From positions 992,001 to 1,056,000 of the forward strand of contig NZ_JACLCP010000001.1 in the NCBI RefSeq assembly GCF_014243395.1: 64,000 nucleotides of DNA, written 5' to 3'. Every line of letters begins with the position of its first letter. Positions within the stretch are counted from its first letter, which is position 1. This document shows positions 1 through 9,742 of the stretch, piece after piece. The position numbers and the translations under genes are program-made. The notes under the pieces were generated by a model, which did no database searches, was not told where the DNA came from, and saw only the letters and a list, made by a program, of their open reading frames with translations. The DNA is from Winogradskyella flava. Lineage in GTDB: Bacteria; Bacteroidota; Bacteroidia; Flavobacteriales; Flavobacteriaceae.

Positions 1-1236
1 ATCCCTTTATTATGGATTGCTGCGCCGTTAACTGGTTTGCTAGTCCAACCTATTATTGGTTATATGAGTGATAGGACTTGGCATTCCCGTTTTGGACGTC
101 GACGACCTTATTTTCTGGTAGGAGCAATCTTGAGTTCCATTGCTCTATTTTTCGTTCCTTATTCTCCAGTCTTATGGGTTGCTGCAGGTTTTCTGTGGAT
201 ACTTGACGCGTCTATCAATATTTCAATGGAACCTTTCAGGGCTCTAGTAGCTGACAAATTAGATGAATCTCAAAGAACCTATGGTTTTGTAATGCAAACG
301 CTTATTATTGGAATTGGAACTTGGGTAGCGAGTAATTTACCTTGGTTTTTGTCTCAAATGGGTGTAAGTGACTCCGCAGATCCAGGTGTTATAACGGATT
401 CTGTTAAAGTTGCTTTTGCAATTGGTGCTTTTGTCTTTTTAGTAAGTATCCTATATACTGTTTTTACAACAACCGAATATCCACCAGAAGATATGGAGGA
501 ATTTGAACGTGAGAAAGCACAGAAAAATCGTTTTATTTCAGATATTATTAATAACATAGGAAATATGCCTTCTACCATGAAGAAGTTAGGTGTTATTCAG
601 TTCTTTAGTTGGTTTGCATTTTTTACCATGTGGAGTATGGCCAATCCTGCTTTAACAGAACATGTTTTTAAAACACCAGCGCCCATTGAAGCAAATTATG
701 ATATGACCAATGCTGCTGATATAGAAGCTTTCGATATTGAAAATACCGCATTTCAAAAAGCTTCTAATTCAGTAGGTTCAGCGATGGGAGTTTATGGCTT
801 ATCCTCTATGGCTTTTGCCCTATTATTTGTGTTTTATACAGCAAAGCGTAATGTTAATAGAAAATATGTACACATGGTATCACTATGTTTAGGTGGCTTA
901 GGGTTTTTACTAATGATGGTAGTCTCACCAGAACAACTTAAATATTGTTTTATACTAATTGGTATTGCTTGGGGAAGTATACTTTCCATGCCTTACGCCA
1001 TGTTATCGAGTTCTGTAGACCCAAAGAAAATGGGCATGTTTATGGGTATCTTTAATATGTTTATTGTCATACCTCAAATTATAGCGGCTCTTAACGGTAT
1101 TAATTTTGTTTCAGGCCTATTAGGAGACGAAGCCATTAATGCCATGACAATTGCTGGTATTAGTTTAATCATTGCAGGGTTATGTAATTTTTTAATTACG
1201 GAGAAGTCAGCAATTTCATATCAACCTACTGAATAA
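1..1236 (+). CDS. Sugar:cation symporter of the GPH/SLC45 type (MFS), 5' end outside the window
   Basis: The frame is open from base 1, so the N-terminus is missing; 411 residues are visible. Codons before the first possible internal start already read like the family (APLTG, then LVQPIIGYMSDRTW and FGRRRPYFLVGA). This is the GPH/SLC45 loop signature after helix 2. About ten hydrophobic membrane segments follow. The family imports disaccharides such as maltose or sucrose with a cation across the inner membrane. The gene lies 6 bases before beta-phosphoglucomutase and is followed by GH65 maltose phosphorylase, so maltose import is the natural reading. Substrate is inferred from context; family membership is clear. 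Confidence 0.88.
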   Translation: MPLLWIAAPLTGLLVQPIIGYMSDRTWHSRFGRRRPYFLVGAILSSIALFFVPYSPVLWVAAGFLWILDASINISMEPFRALVADKLDESQRTYGFVMQTLIIGIGTWVASNLPWFLSQMGVSDSADPGVITDSVKVAFAIGAFVFLVSILYTVFTTTEYPPEDMEEFEREKAQKNRFISDIINNIGNMPSTMKKLGVIQFFSWFAFFTMWSMANPALTEHVFKTPAPIEANYDMTNAADIEAFDIENTAFQKASNSVGSAMGVYGLSSMAFALLFVFYTAKRNVNRKYVHMVSLCLGGLGFLLMMVVSPEQLKYCFILIGIAWGSILSMPYAMLSSSVDPKKMGMFMGIFNMFIVIPQIIAALNGINFVSGLLGDEAINAMTIAGISLIIAGLCNFLITEKSAISYQPTE

Positions 1237-1242
1237 TAATAA

Positions 1243-1899
1243 ATGAACAAAAAAGGATTCATATTCGATCTCGATGGTGTTATAGTCGACACTGCAAAAT
1301 ACCACTTTTTAGCTTGGAAAAAGCTCGCAAATAGTTTAGATATAGATTTTACGGAAGAAGAGAATGAACAATTAAAAGGTGTAAGTCGTATAAGATCGTT
1401 AGAGAAAATATTGTCATGGGGAAATAAAACCATTTCTGAAGACAAGTTTACTGAGCTTATGGCAAAAAAGAACGACGACTATTTAAGTCATATTTCAAGC
1501 ATGGACGACAATGAAATTTTGCCTGATGTGCCGAGGGTCTTAGACTTCTTAATAGAACATAGACAGCCCATATCTTTGGGTTCTGCAAGTAAAAATGCAC
1601 GAACAATATTAGAGCGTGTTCATTTAAAAGAGCACTTTGATACTATTGTAGATGGTAATGACGTAAGCAAGGCAAAGCCCGATCCAGAAGTGTTTTTAAT
1701 TGCAGCGAAGCTTTTGGAAATGGAACCAGCACAATGTATCGTCTTCGAAGACTCTGTCGCAGGAGTTGAGGCAGCTAATGTTGCAAATATGATTTCGATA
1801 GGTATTGGAAGCGAAGACGTTTTAGGACATGCAACATACGTATTTAAGGATTTTACTGAAATCTCAAATGAGTTTTTGGAATCATTAATTGAAAATTAA
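1243..1899 (+). CDS. pgmB: Beta-phosphoglucomutase (HAD superfamily)
   Basis: This 218-residue enzyme has the normal length for the family. It interconverts beta-glucose-1-phosphate and glucose-6-phosphate in the cytoplasm. HAD motif I is FDLDGVIVDT with nucleophile Asp9 and acid/base Asp11. GSASKNA is motif II, the Lys of SKAKPDPEVF is motif III and VFEDSVAGV is motif IV. The cap segment begins AKYHFLAWKKLA, as in known beta-PGMs. The next gene encodes GH65 maltose phosphorylase, whose product is beta-glucose-1-phosphate. This pairing is the classic maltose phosphorolysis module, so the specific call is well supported. The ATG lies 6 bases after the transporter stop. Confidence 0.93.
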   Translation: MNKKGFIFDLDGVIVDTAKYHFLAWKKLANSLDIDFTEEENEQLKGVSRIRSLEKILSWGNKTISEDKFTELMAKKNDDYLSHISSMDDNEILPDVPRVLDFLIEHRQPISLGSASKNARTILERVHLKEHFDTIVDGNDVSKAKPDPEVFLIAAKLLEMEPAQCIVFEDSVAGVEAANVANMISIGIGSEDVLGHATYVFKDFTEISNEFLESLIEN

Positions 1900-1939
1900 A
1901 AAATAGAATGCACATGTTAGCATTCAAACAAAAATATAC

Positions 1940-4246
1940 ATGAATTTAGATTATATCATACCCAATGATTGGTCAATCTTAGAAGAAGGATTTGATCCAG
2001 AAAATATTAAAGCTTCAGAAAGCTTATTTAGTATTGGAAATGGTGCGATGGGACAACGTGCCAATTTTGAAGAAAAATATTCTGGTCCCACATTTCAAGG
2101 AAGTTATATAGCAGGAGTCTATTATCCAGACAAAACAAGAGTAGGTTGGTGGAAAAATGGATATCCTGAGTACTTTGCTAAAGTGCTTAACGCGCCGAAT
2201 TGGATAGGAATCAATATCTATATTGAAGACGAAGTCTTAGATCTGCATACATGTAAAAAGATAGAAATTTTTAAAAGAGAGCTCAATATGAAGGAAGGTT
2301 GGCTATCTAGAAGTTTTATAGCGACCTTACAAAATGATATAAAAGTTGAAGTAAATACAAAGCGTTTTCTTAGTTTGGATATGGATGAATTAGGTGCTAT
2401 TAACTATTCTGTTAAACCATTAAATTCTGATGCTTCAATAACGTTTAGGCCTTATTTAGACAGTGGTATTACAAACGAAGATACTAATTGGGATGATAAG
2501 TTTTGGGATACCTTGAATGTAAGTCATGAGAACAATCAAGCGTTTATTCAGGCGAAAACCATGAAGACTGATTTCTACACATGTACCTTTATGGAATCAC
2601 AGGTTTTTATTGATGGTAAATCAATGATTATCGATCCAAATATCAGTGCCGACGCTAATAGCGCATCTTTCAGCTATAATTATAAGGTTAAGCAAAACGA
2701 AACTTACACTATTCATAAATTCGGCGGTTATACAGTTGACAGAAACCATGATAAGTATGAATTGGTCACAGCTGCAAAAAAAGTTCTAGAGAAAGCAACA
2801 AAAGCTGGATTTTCAACTTTACTTGACAATCAGAAAAAGGCTTGGGCCAAAATTTGGGATATGGCAGACATCACTATTGATGGTGATGTTAAAGCACAAC
2901 AAGGTATCCGATTTAATATTTTTCATTTAAATCAAACCTATCTAGGCACTGACGCTAGATTGAATATTGGGCCAAAAGGTTTTACAGGCGAAAAGTATGG
3001 TGGAAGTACCTATTGGGATACAGAAGCATATTGTATTCCGTTTTATATGGCTACAAAAGACCAAAGTGTCGCGCGAAACTTATTGACTTATCGTTACAAG
3101 CATCTTCAGAAAGCGATAGAGAATGCTGAAAAGCTAGGCTTTAAAAATGGCGCAGCTTTGTATCCAATGGTAACCATGAATGGTGAGGAATGCCATAACG
3201 AATGGGAAATCACATTTGAGGAAATTCATAGAAATGGCGCTATTGCTTTTGCTATTTTTAATTATCATCGCTACACAGGTGATTATAGCTACATACCAGA
3301 AATGGGATTGGAAGTACTCATTGGTATTGCTCGTTTTTGGCATCAAAGAGCAACATTCTCTAAAGATAAAAATAAGTATGTTATTCTTGGTGTAACAGGA
3401 CCGAACGAATATGAAAATAACATTAATAATAATTGGTATACGAACTATATAGCGCAATGGTGTATTAATTATGCTGTTGAAAACATTGAGCGTGTAGAAT
3501 CTGATTTTACAACTGATTTTACACGAATAATGAATAAAGCAAAACTCTCAAAAGCAGAAATTGAGCAATGGCAGGAGGTAGCAGAAAGGATGTATTTTCC
3601 TTACTCTGAAAAGCACAACGTGTATTTACAGCAAGATGGTTTTTTAGACAAAGAATTAATTACGGTTGCAGATTTAGATCAAGCGCAGCGACCTATAAAC
3701 CAAAAGTGGTCTTGGGATAGAATTTTGCGTTCACCATACATAAAGCAAGCGGATACACTTCAAGGCTTTTACTTTTTTGAAGATCATTTTACCACAGAAG
3801 AGTTAGAACGTCATTTTGATTTTTATGAGCCTTTTACCGTACACGAAAGTTCATTGTCACCTTGTGTACATAGTATTCAGGCTGCAAAATTAGATCGAAT
3901 GGATCAAGCCTATACCTTTTATTTAAGAACATCTCGATTAGATTTGGATGATTACAATCACGAAGTACATGAAGGTCTCCATATTACGTCAATGGCAGGT
4001 ACTTGGATGAGTATTGTAGAAGGTTTTGGCGGTATGCGTGTTAAAAATGATATGTTGACTTTTGAGCCAAAAATTCCTCAGCAATGGGACGGTTATTCCT
4101 TTAAAGTAAACTTTAGACACCAAATATTAAAGGTTATTGTAAATCAAGGTCAAACACACTTTGAGCTAGAAGGTCACAAAGAATTACAAATCGAAGTAAA
4201 TGGTAAATCAGTAATGATAGCACCAAATAAGTTAGTTACTGTTTAA
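1940..4246 (+). CDS. GH65 maltose phosphorylase
   Basis: The product has 768 residues, the usual length of GH65 phosphorylases. It has no signal peptide, so it is cytoplasmic. It should split maltose with phosphate into beta-glucose-1-phosphate and glucose. Visible family blocks are the N-terminal sandwich domain (about 1-290), the catalytic helical barrel with GEECHNEWEITFEE, and GVTGPNEYENN containing Glu490. Glu490 matches the position of the general acid (Glu487) in Lactobacillus maltose phosphorylase. HESSLSPCVHSI, the phosphate-binding loop region, follows. Trehalose or kojibiose phosphorylase belong to the same family and cannot be excluded by eye. The pgmB neighbour and the alpha-glucan enzymes favour maltose. 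Confidence 0.9.
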   Translation: MNLDYIIPNDWSILEEGFDPENIKASESLFSIGNGAMGQRANFEEKYSGPTFQGSYIAGVYYPDKTRVGWWKNGYPEYFAKVLNAPNWIGINIYIEDEVLDLHTCKKIEIFKRELNMKEGWLSRSFIATLQNDIKVEVNTKRFLSLDMDELGAINYSVKPLNSDASITFRPYLDSGITNEDTNWDDKFWDTLNVSHENNQAFIQAKTMKTDFYTCTFMESQVFIDGKSMIIDPNISADANSASFSYNYKVKQNETYTIHKFGGYTVDRNHDKYELVTAAKKVLEKATKAGFSTLLDNQKKAWAKIWDMADITIDGDVKAQQGIRFNIFHLNQTYLGTDARLNIGPKGFTGEKYGGSTYWDTEAYCIPFYMATKDQSVARNLLTYRYKHLQKAIENAEKLGFKNGAALYPMVTMNGEECHNEWEITFEEIHRNGAIAFAIFNYHRYTGDYSYIPEMGLEVLIGIARFWHQRATFSKDKNKYVILGVTGPNEYENNINNNWYTNYIAQWCINYAVENIERVESDFTTDFTRIMNKAKLSKAEIEQWQEVAERMYFPYSEKHNVYLQQDGFLDKELITVADLDQAQRPINQKWSWDRILRSPYIKQADTLQGFYFFEDHFTTEELERHFDFYEPFTVHESSLSPCVHSIQAAKLDRMDQAYTFYLRTSRLDLDDYNHEVHEGLHITSMAGTWMSIVEGFGGMRVKNDMLTFEPKIPQQWDGYSFKVNFRHQILKVIVNQGQTHFELEGHKELQIEVNGKSVMIAPNKLVTV

Positions 4247-4288
4247 CTAGTTTATTGCTCCGAACAAAGAATGCTAAAAACAATAAAT

Positions 4289-6256
4289 ATGAAAAACATA
4301 TTAAAGATACTTTCAATATGCGTATTAATTTTTGTGACATCTTGTAAAGAGCAGGCCAAGAGTGACTCGGAATCATCAACAACCAATGCGTCCCTTGTTG
4401 ATACAAATGATATTGAACGCATAGAACCACCAAATTGGTGGGTGGGCTTTAAAAGCGATAGTCTGCAACTTTTGGTGAAACATCCCAATATTTCAGATTA
4501 TGAGCCATCCGTATCATATTCTGGTGTGTCTATTCAAAATGTTTCCAAAGGAAATAATAGTAATAATTATCTGTTTATTGACCTTAGAATATCAGAAACG
4601 GCCTCTGCAGATAAATTCAATATCACATTCAAAAACGATAACGGTGAAGAACTTATCGCAACTTACGAATTAAAAGAGCGACTTAAATCCGCTGAAGATT
4701 ACTTTGGTTTTGACAGTTCGGATGCCATTTACTTAATCACTCCAGACCGATTTGTTAATGGGAAAACCGTAAACGATACACCACTGGGTAAAGAAGGTGG
4801 CTCTATATTACAAGAGCAGACCATAAATCGTAGTGATAATTATGCTAGGCATGGCGGAGATATTGCAGGTGTGATTGAACACATCGATTACATCTACGAT
4901 TTAGGCTTTACAGCAGTTTGGCCTCAGCCATTATTGACAAATGATATGAGGCAAGGGTCATACCACGGTTATGCTGTTACGGATTTGTATGAGATTGATC
5001 CACGTTTTGGTACTTTAGAAGAGTACAGAACTTTATCGGCTAAGCTTAGAGAAAAAGGGATGAAGCTTATCATGGATCAAGTGGCCAATCATTGTGGCTT
5101 ATATCATTGGTGGATGAAAGACTTACCCTTTACGGATTGGGTAAATCTTCAGGAAAACTATGAAGATAACTTGGAAAATTGGGGAAACGACTTTACCATA
5201 AATTCTAATCACAGACGCACAACTAATCAAGATATTTATGCTTCTAAGGCAGACCATGAAGGTATGTCTAAAGGATGGTTTGTGGCCACCATGCCAGATT
5301 TGAACCAGAAGAATCCGTTTATGGCGAAGTATATTATTCAAAACAGTATTTGGTGGGTTGAAACTGTTCAACTGGGTGGTATTCGTCAAGACACATATCC
5401 CTACCCAGACAAGGACTTTATGAGTGATTGGGCTGGAGCTATTATGACCGAATATCCAAACTTTAGTATTGTAGGTGAAGAGTGGAGCTACAATCCATTG
5501 CTTATTGGCTATTGGCAAGAAGGTGCCAATAATAAAGATGGTTATGATTCTAACTTAAGATCAACTATGGATTTTGCCATGCAAAATCTAGTAGTTGAAG
5601 GTGTAAAAGAAGAAGAGTCTTGGGATAAAGGTTTGGTAAAGATTTATGAAGGACTGGCGAATGATTTTTATTATGCGAGCCCAAAAGACATCATGATTTT
5701 TGAAGGCAATCATGATATGAGCCGAATTTTTACACAGTTAGATGGTGATGTAACTAACACCAAAATGGCTATGGCAACTTATGCTGTTATGCCAAGAATT
5801 ATGCAAATGTATTATGGTACGGAAATCTTAATGAATGATTTTGAAAAACCGGGTGATCATGGACTTATCCGAACCGATTTTCCTGGTGGTTGGGAAGGTG
5901 ACGCTGTAAATGCATTTACAGGTAAAGGTCTTACGGATGAGCAAAAAGACATGCAATCTTTTATCAAAAAGCTGTTCAATTATAGAAAGGATAGTAAGGC
6001 CATTCATGACGGTAATACAACACATTTTGCACCTTTTGTTGGGACGTATTTTATGTACAGAACCTTTGGAGATGAAACTGTAGTTTTAATATTAAATAAG
6101 AACAAAGACATTATCACCATAGATCTCAACTATCAAGAGGAAATGGGATTGAAAGGAAGAACATTGAAGAATATCGTAACAGGTGAAACCCTAAAATGGG
6201 GAGAGGTCATTGAACTAAAATCAAAAGGTGTAACGCTATTAACAACAAAGCTTTAA
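4289..6256 (+). CDS. GH13 lipoprotein with cyclomaltodextrinase-type N-terminal domain (SusA/neopullulanase-like)
   Basis: This is a secreted lipoprotein of about 655 residues. I start at ATG 4289 because it gives a compact lipoprotein signal with Cys19 (FVTSC); an in-frame ATG at 4271 is possible. Residues around 50-150 (from IEPPNWWVG) resemble the N-terminal beta-sandwich of cyclomaltodextrinases/neopullulanases. The GH13 barrel follows with DQVANHCG (region I), GGIRQD with nucleophile Asp368, VGEEW with acid/base Glu397 and EGNHD with Asp476. It should hydrolyse maltodextrins, cyclodextrins or pullulan in the periplasm, like Bacteroides SusA. It follows maltose phosphorylase by about 40 bases in the same locus. 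Confidence 0.88.
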   Translation: MKNILKILSICVLIFVTSCKEQAKSDSESSTTNASLVDTNDIERIEPPNWWVGFKSDSLQLLVKHPNISDYEPSVSYSGVSIQNVSKGNNSNNYLFIDLRISETASADKFNITFKNDNGEELIATYELKERLKSAEDYFGFDSSDAIYLITPDRFVNGKTVNDTPLGKEGGSILQEQTINRSDNYARHGGDIAGVIEHIDYIYDLGFTAVWPQPLLTNDMRQGSYHGYAVTDLYEIDPRFGTLEEYRTLSAKLREKGMKLIMDQVANHCGLYHWWMKDLPFTDWVNLQENYEDNLENWGNDFTINSNHRRTTNQDIYASKADHEGMSKGWFVATMPDLNQKNPFMAKYIIQNSIWWVETVQLGGIRQDTYPYPDKDFMSDWAGAIMTEYPNFSIVGEEWSYNPLLIGYWQEGANNKDGYDSNLRSTMDFAMQNLVVEGVKEEESWDKGLVKIYEGLANDFYYASPKDIMIFEGNHDMSRIFTQLDGDVTNTKMAMATYAVMPRIMQMYYGTEILMNDFEKPGDHGLIRTDFPGGWEGDAVNAFTGKGLTDEQKDMQSFIKKLFNYRKDSKAIHDGNTTHFAPFVGTYFMYRTFGDETVVLILNKNKDIITIDLNYQEEMGLKGRTLKNIVTGETLKWGEVIELKSKGVTLLTTKL

Positions 6257-6258
6257 AC

Positions 6259-7239
6259 ATGAAAAAATGGACATTTATAGTAGGCTTGATTTTGATGTTT
6301 CTTTCATGCAAAAATGAAAAAGAAGAAAGAGATAGCATTGCGAAGAACCAGAACGAAACTTCAGAAATTTCAACTTTTAAACCCGTAAATGATGTTAAAT
6401 TGGAAGCAGGGAAGTTGATGAGAATGGATAGTATATCATCAAAAAATATCACCTCAAGAACTGTTGATGTTTGGTTACCTGAAGATTATTCAGAAGAAAA
6501 AAAGTATGCCGTTTTATATATGCACGATGGACAAATGTTGTTTGATTCAACAACAACTTGGAACAAGCAAGAATGGAAAGTCGATGAGTGGGCAAGTCAA
6601 TTAATGACAGAGAAAAAAGTTAAAGAATTTATTGTAGTTGCTATTCATAATATTCCACAAATACGTTGGCAAGATTTATTTCCTCAAAAAGCTTATAATT
6701 TCATTGATGACAAGGTAAAAGATTCTTTAAGAGATATTGCTGGTAAAAAGAATATAAAACTCAATGGTGATAATTATCTAAGGTTTTTGGTAGAAGAGCT
6801 AAGGCCAAAGATTGAGCGTTCTTATGCGGTTCATACAGATCGAGAAAACACCTTTGTTATGGGGTCTAGTATGGGAGGTTTAATGTCTATGTATGCTATA
6901 TCGGAGTACCCAACAGTTTTTGGTGGGGCTGCATGTTTATCAACACATTGGGTCGGAGCAATGCCTATGGAAGAAAACCCCTATCCAGAGGCTATTTTTA
7001 AATATATGGAAGCCAATTTTCCCAAGGCAGGTTCTCATAATGTTTATTTTGATTATGGCAATAAAACATTAGACGCACATTATCCACAATATGCACCACA
7101 TGTTGACGAAATTTTAAAACAAAAGGGATACACAGAAGCGGATTCTAAAAACTTATTTTTTGAAGACACAGACCATTCAGAAAACTCTTGGAATTCACGT
7201 CTGGATGTACCATTTACCTTTTTGTTGGGTAATAAATAA
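6259..7239 (+). CDS. Esterase-like alpha/beta-hydrolase lipoprotein (putative esterase/CE1-like family)
   Basis: The 326-residue product has a lipoprotein signal ending at Cys17 (MFLSC). The fold signature is that of the putative esterase family (esterase D/enterochelin esterase-like). VLYMHDGQMLF lies near residue 90, the nucleophile elbow GSSMGG has Ser204, and DTDHSENSW near the C-terminus gives a likely His306. It sits 2 bases after a GH13 gene and upstream of GH31, so it is co-expressed with starch enzymes. Its substrate is not evident: it could remove acyl groups from modified alpha-glucans, or it may have become non-enzymatic. The fold call is firm and the role is open. Confidence 0.8.
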   Translation: MKKWTFIVGLILMFLSCKNEKEERDSIAKNQNETSEISTFKPVNDVKLEAGKLMRMDSISSKNITSRTVDVWLPEDYSEEKKYAVLYMHDGQMLFDSTTTWNKQEWKVDEWASQLMTEKKVKEFIVVAIHNIPQIRWQDLFPQKAYNFIDDKVKDSLRDIAGKKNIKLNGDNYLRFLVEELRPKIERSYAVHTDRENTFVMGSSMGGLMSMYAISEYPTVFGGAACLSTHWVGAMPMEENPYPEAIFKYMEANFPKAGSHNVYFDYGNKTLDAHYPQYAPHVDEILKQKGYTEADSKNLFFEDTDHSENSWNSRLDVPFTFLLGNK

Positions 7240-7245
7240 CCTATT

Positions 7246-7300
7246 TGTCATTCTGAACTGTTACACTGAGCTTGTCGAAGTGTTGTTTCAGAATCTCATT
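7246..7300. repeat. REP-like imperfect palindrome (CTTGTCGAAG family)
   Basis: The gap before the GH31 gene is filled by a nested inverted repeat. Outer arms are TTCTGAA (7251-7257) and TTCAGAA (7287-7293). Inner arms are ACACT (7263-7267) and AGTGT (7279-7283), around CTT-GTCG-AAG. The core matches a dispersed repeat I recognise from many bacterial genomes, including Flavobacteria. It could form an RNA hairpin between the esterase and GH31 cistrons. Confidence 0.7.
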
Positions 7301-7309
7301 ATAAATACT

Positions 7310-9739
7310 ATGAAACAATTTTTCTTTTTAATAGCATTTTTATTCACAGTTTCAATAATTGCTCAAAACCCTACACGCATCTATAAATCCCACAATGAAG
7401 AAAATGGAAAATTCGAGGTGGTTACAAATGATGGACGTTATAGGTTTCAGTTTTATACTGATGCTATTTTGGAGACCTCGTTTATTGCAAATAATGAAGT
7501 ATACAATAACAATTCCCATGCTGTAGTTTTAGAACCTGAAACAATTCAAACGACTTATAAATATCAAGGCGATACTATTACTTATGGAAGTAAAGGCATT
7601 TCGGTAAAAATAGTCACCCAACCTTTTCAGATAAGTTACGTGTACGATGGCAAAACTATAATTTCAGAAAAACGAGGTTACATTAAAAGTGCCCATGAAC
7701 AGATGGACATGGTAAAAGGTAACATCGTTACTGATTCTATAGAAAAAATGGAATTTAACCTTACCAAAGATGAGGTATTGTATGGTGTAGGCGCGAGAGC
7801 TTTAGGTATGAATCGACGCGGTTATCGACTACCATTATTCAACAGAGCGCATTATGGTTACGAAACTGAATCTAAATTGATGAACTTCACCATGCCAATT
7901 GTGTTGTCATCCAACAAATACGTGATTCACTTTGACAACGCACCAATCGGTTATTTAGACTTAGACAGTAAAGGTGACAATACCTTGACTTATGAAACCA
8001 TTTCAGGTCGGAAGACCTATCAAGTCATTGTTGGTGAGACTTGGTACGATATCATGGATAATTATACATCATTAACAGGTAAACAACCGATGTTACCACG
8101 TTGGGCTTTAGGTAATTTTTCGAGCCGTTTCGGCTACCATTCTCAAGAAGAGGTCGAAATGACGATTGATGAATTTAAAGAAGACCAAATTCCTGTTGAT
8201 GCTATAATTCTCGATTTATATTGGTTCGGAAAAGACATTAAAGGCACAATGGGAAATCTAGAATTTCTAAAAGATTCTTTCCCAAATCCTAAGCAGATGA
8301 TTAAGGATTTAAAGTCTAAAAACGTTGAGACTATTCTCATTACAGAGCCATTTATTCTTTCGACATCCAACAGATGGGATGAAGCTGTAAGAGAAGATAT
8401 TTTAGCAAAGGATTCTATTGGAAATCCTGCGAGATACGATTTCTATTTTGGTAATACAGGCATCGTCGATATATACAATCCAAAAGGAAAGCAATGGTTC
8501 AAAGATATTTACAAGGACTTAGCTAAAATGGGAGTCAATGGCTTTTGGGGAGATTTAGGAGAGCCGGAAGTTCATCCGCATTGGGTACAGCATCATACTG
8601 GTTCTGCACAAGAAGTACATAACATTTATGGGCACGATTGGGCAAAATTGGTTTATGAAGCTAGCTTGGAAGCCAATCCAAATAAACGACCATTTATTTT
8701 AATGCGCGCAGGTTATTCAGGAAGTCAACGTTACGGTATGGTGCCATGGTCTGGAGATGTGAATAGAACTTGGGGAGGATTACAAAGTCAACCCGAAATT
8801 GCACTACAAATGGGAATGCAGGGTCTAGCCTATATGCATTCTGATTTAGGTGGTTTTGCTGGAGCTAACTTAGATGACGAGCTCTATGTGCGTTGGTTAC
8901 AATATGGAGTTTTTCAACCTGTATTTAGACCACATGCACAAGAAGATGTGGCAAGTGAACCTGTTTTTAGAAGTGATAAAGCAAAGCGATTAGCAAAATT
9001 TGCTATTCTAATGCGTTACAGAATGTTGCCTTATAATTACCATTTAATGTATGAAAACCATCTGATGGGTAAACCCTTAATGCGACCATTGTTGTTTGAA
9101 GAACCAGATAATCCTGAGCTTTATAATTATTCCGAAACTTATTTATGGGGTAATGATGTTTTGGTAGCACCTGTTTTAGAAGCAGGTAAAAAAGTACAGA
9201 ATGTCTATTTTCCAAAAACGTCAAACTGGTTTAATATTGAAACGGATGAAGTCATTAAGGGTGGTCAAACTAAATCTGTAAAAACACATTCAGCATATAT
9301 TCCAACCTACGTAAGAGCAGGTGCATTTATTCCTTTAGCAAAATACATGCAATCCACAAAAGATTATGATGATTCTTCATTTCAACTACAATATTATCAT
9401 CATGAAGATGTGCTGGAATCAGAACGTCAATTCTATTTTGATGACGGAAAAACTGTCCGCCCTTTAGAAAATAAAAACTATCAAATCTTAGTATTTGAAG
9501 CAGAAATTGAGGGACGTTGGTTAGAAATAGATTTTGAAGCTGAAACTGGAAAAAATTTTCCTAGTGAAACAAAAAATATTGAATTGACCATCCATAACAT
9601 TCAAAAAGAACCAAAGCGTGTTAAAGCTGGTAAGGAAAAAGTTGAAGGCACTTATAATTCAGAATACAAAACTTTAACCCTTAATCTAACTTGGGATACT
9701 TCAATTGAAAAGGAAATAAGAATCAAACTAAACAAGTGA
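7310..9739 (+). CDS. GH31 alpha-glucosidase, secreted
   Basis: The protein has 809 residues with an N-terminal signal peptide (MKQFFFLIAFLFTVSIIAQ). The frame is open further upstream to 7160, but that part reads through the preceding gene's end and a repeat, so ATG 7310 is the start. Family blocks: N-terminal beta-sandwich about 30-270, then the barrel with GNFSSRFGYHS, GFWGDLGEPE with nucleophile Asp415 and VPWSGDVNRTW with acid/base Asp483. C-terminal sheet domains run from about 640. It should release glucose from the non-reducing end of maltooligosaccharides in the periplasm. There is no lipobox, unlike most neighbours. GH31 also contains other activities; alpha-glucosidase fits the locus. 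Confidence 0.9.
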   Translation: MKQFFFLIAFLFTVSIIAQNPTRIYKSHNEENGKFEVVTNDGRYRFQFYTDAILETSFIANNEVYNNNSHAVVLEPETIQTTYKYQGDTITYGSKGISVKIVTQPFQISYVYDGKTIISEKRGYIKSAHEQMDMVKGNIVTDSIEKMEFNLTKDEVLYGVGARALGMNRRGYRLPLFNRAHYGYETESKLMNFTMPIVLSSNKYVIHFDNAPIGYLDLDSKGDNTLTYETISGRKTYQVIVGETWYDIMDNYTSLTGKQPMLPRWALGNFSSRFGYHSQEEVEMTIDEFKEDQIPVDAIILDLYWFGKDIKGTMGNLEFLKDSFPNPKQMIKDLKSKNVETILITEPFILSTSNRWDEAVREDILAKDSIGNPARYDFYFGNTGIVDIYNPKGKQWFKDIYKDLAKMGVNGFWGDLGEPEVHPHWVQHHTGSAQEVHNIYGHDWAKLVYEASLEANPNKRPFILMRAGYSGSQRYGMVPWSGDVNRTWGGLQSQPEIALQMGMQGLAYMHSDLGGFAGANLDDELYVRWLQYGVFQPVFRPHAQEDVASEPVFRSDKAKRLAKFAILMRYRMLPYNYHLMYENHLMGKPLMRPLLFEEPDNPELYNYSETYLWGNDVLVAPVLEAGKKVQNVYFPKTSNWFNIETDEVIKGGQTKSVKTHSAYIPTYVRAGAFIPLAKYMQSTKDYDDSSFQLQYYHHEDVLESERQFYFDDGKTVRPLENKNYQILVFEAEIEGRWLEIDFEAETGKNFPSETKNIELTIHNIQKEPKRVKAGKEKVEGTYNSEYKTLTLNLTWDTSIEKEIRIKLNK

Positions 9740-9742
9740 TCA

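Noticed and set aside
1906-1925. GAATGC/GCATTC hairpin between pgmB and the GH65 gene as a terminator
   Set aside because: Only six pairs with an eight-base loop and no T-run; the genes on both sides belong to one pathway and are likely co-transcribed.
3134-3457. Opposite-strand open frames inside the GH65 gene and similar shadows elsewhere
   Set aside because: They are low-complexity translations of coding regions on the other strand with no family features, and the overlapping gene is clearly real.
7160-7309. N-terminal extension of the GH31 gene to base 7160
   Set aside because: It runs through the end of the esterase gene and a REP-like element and would place the signal peptide at residue 51; ATG 7310 starts exactly at the signal peptide.
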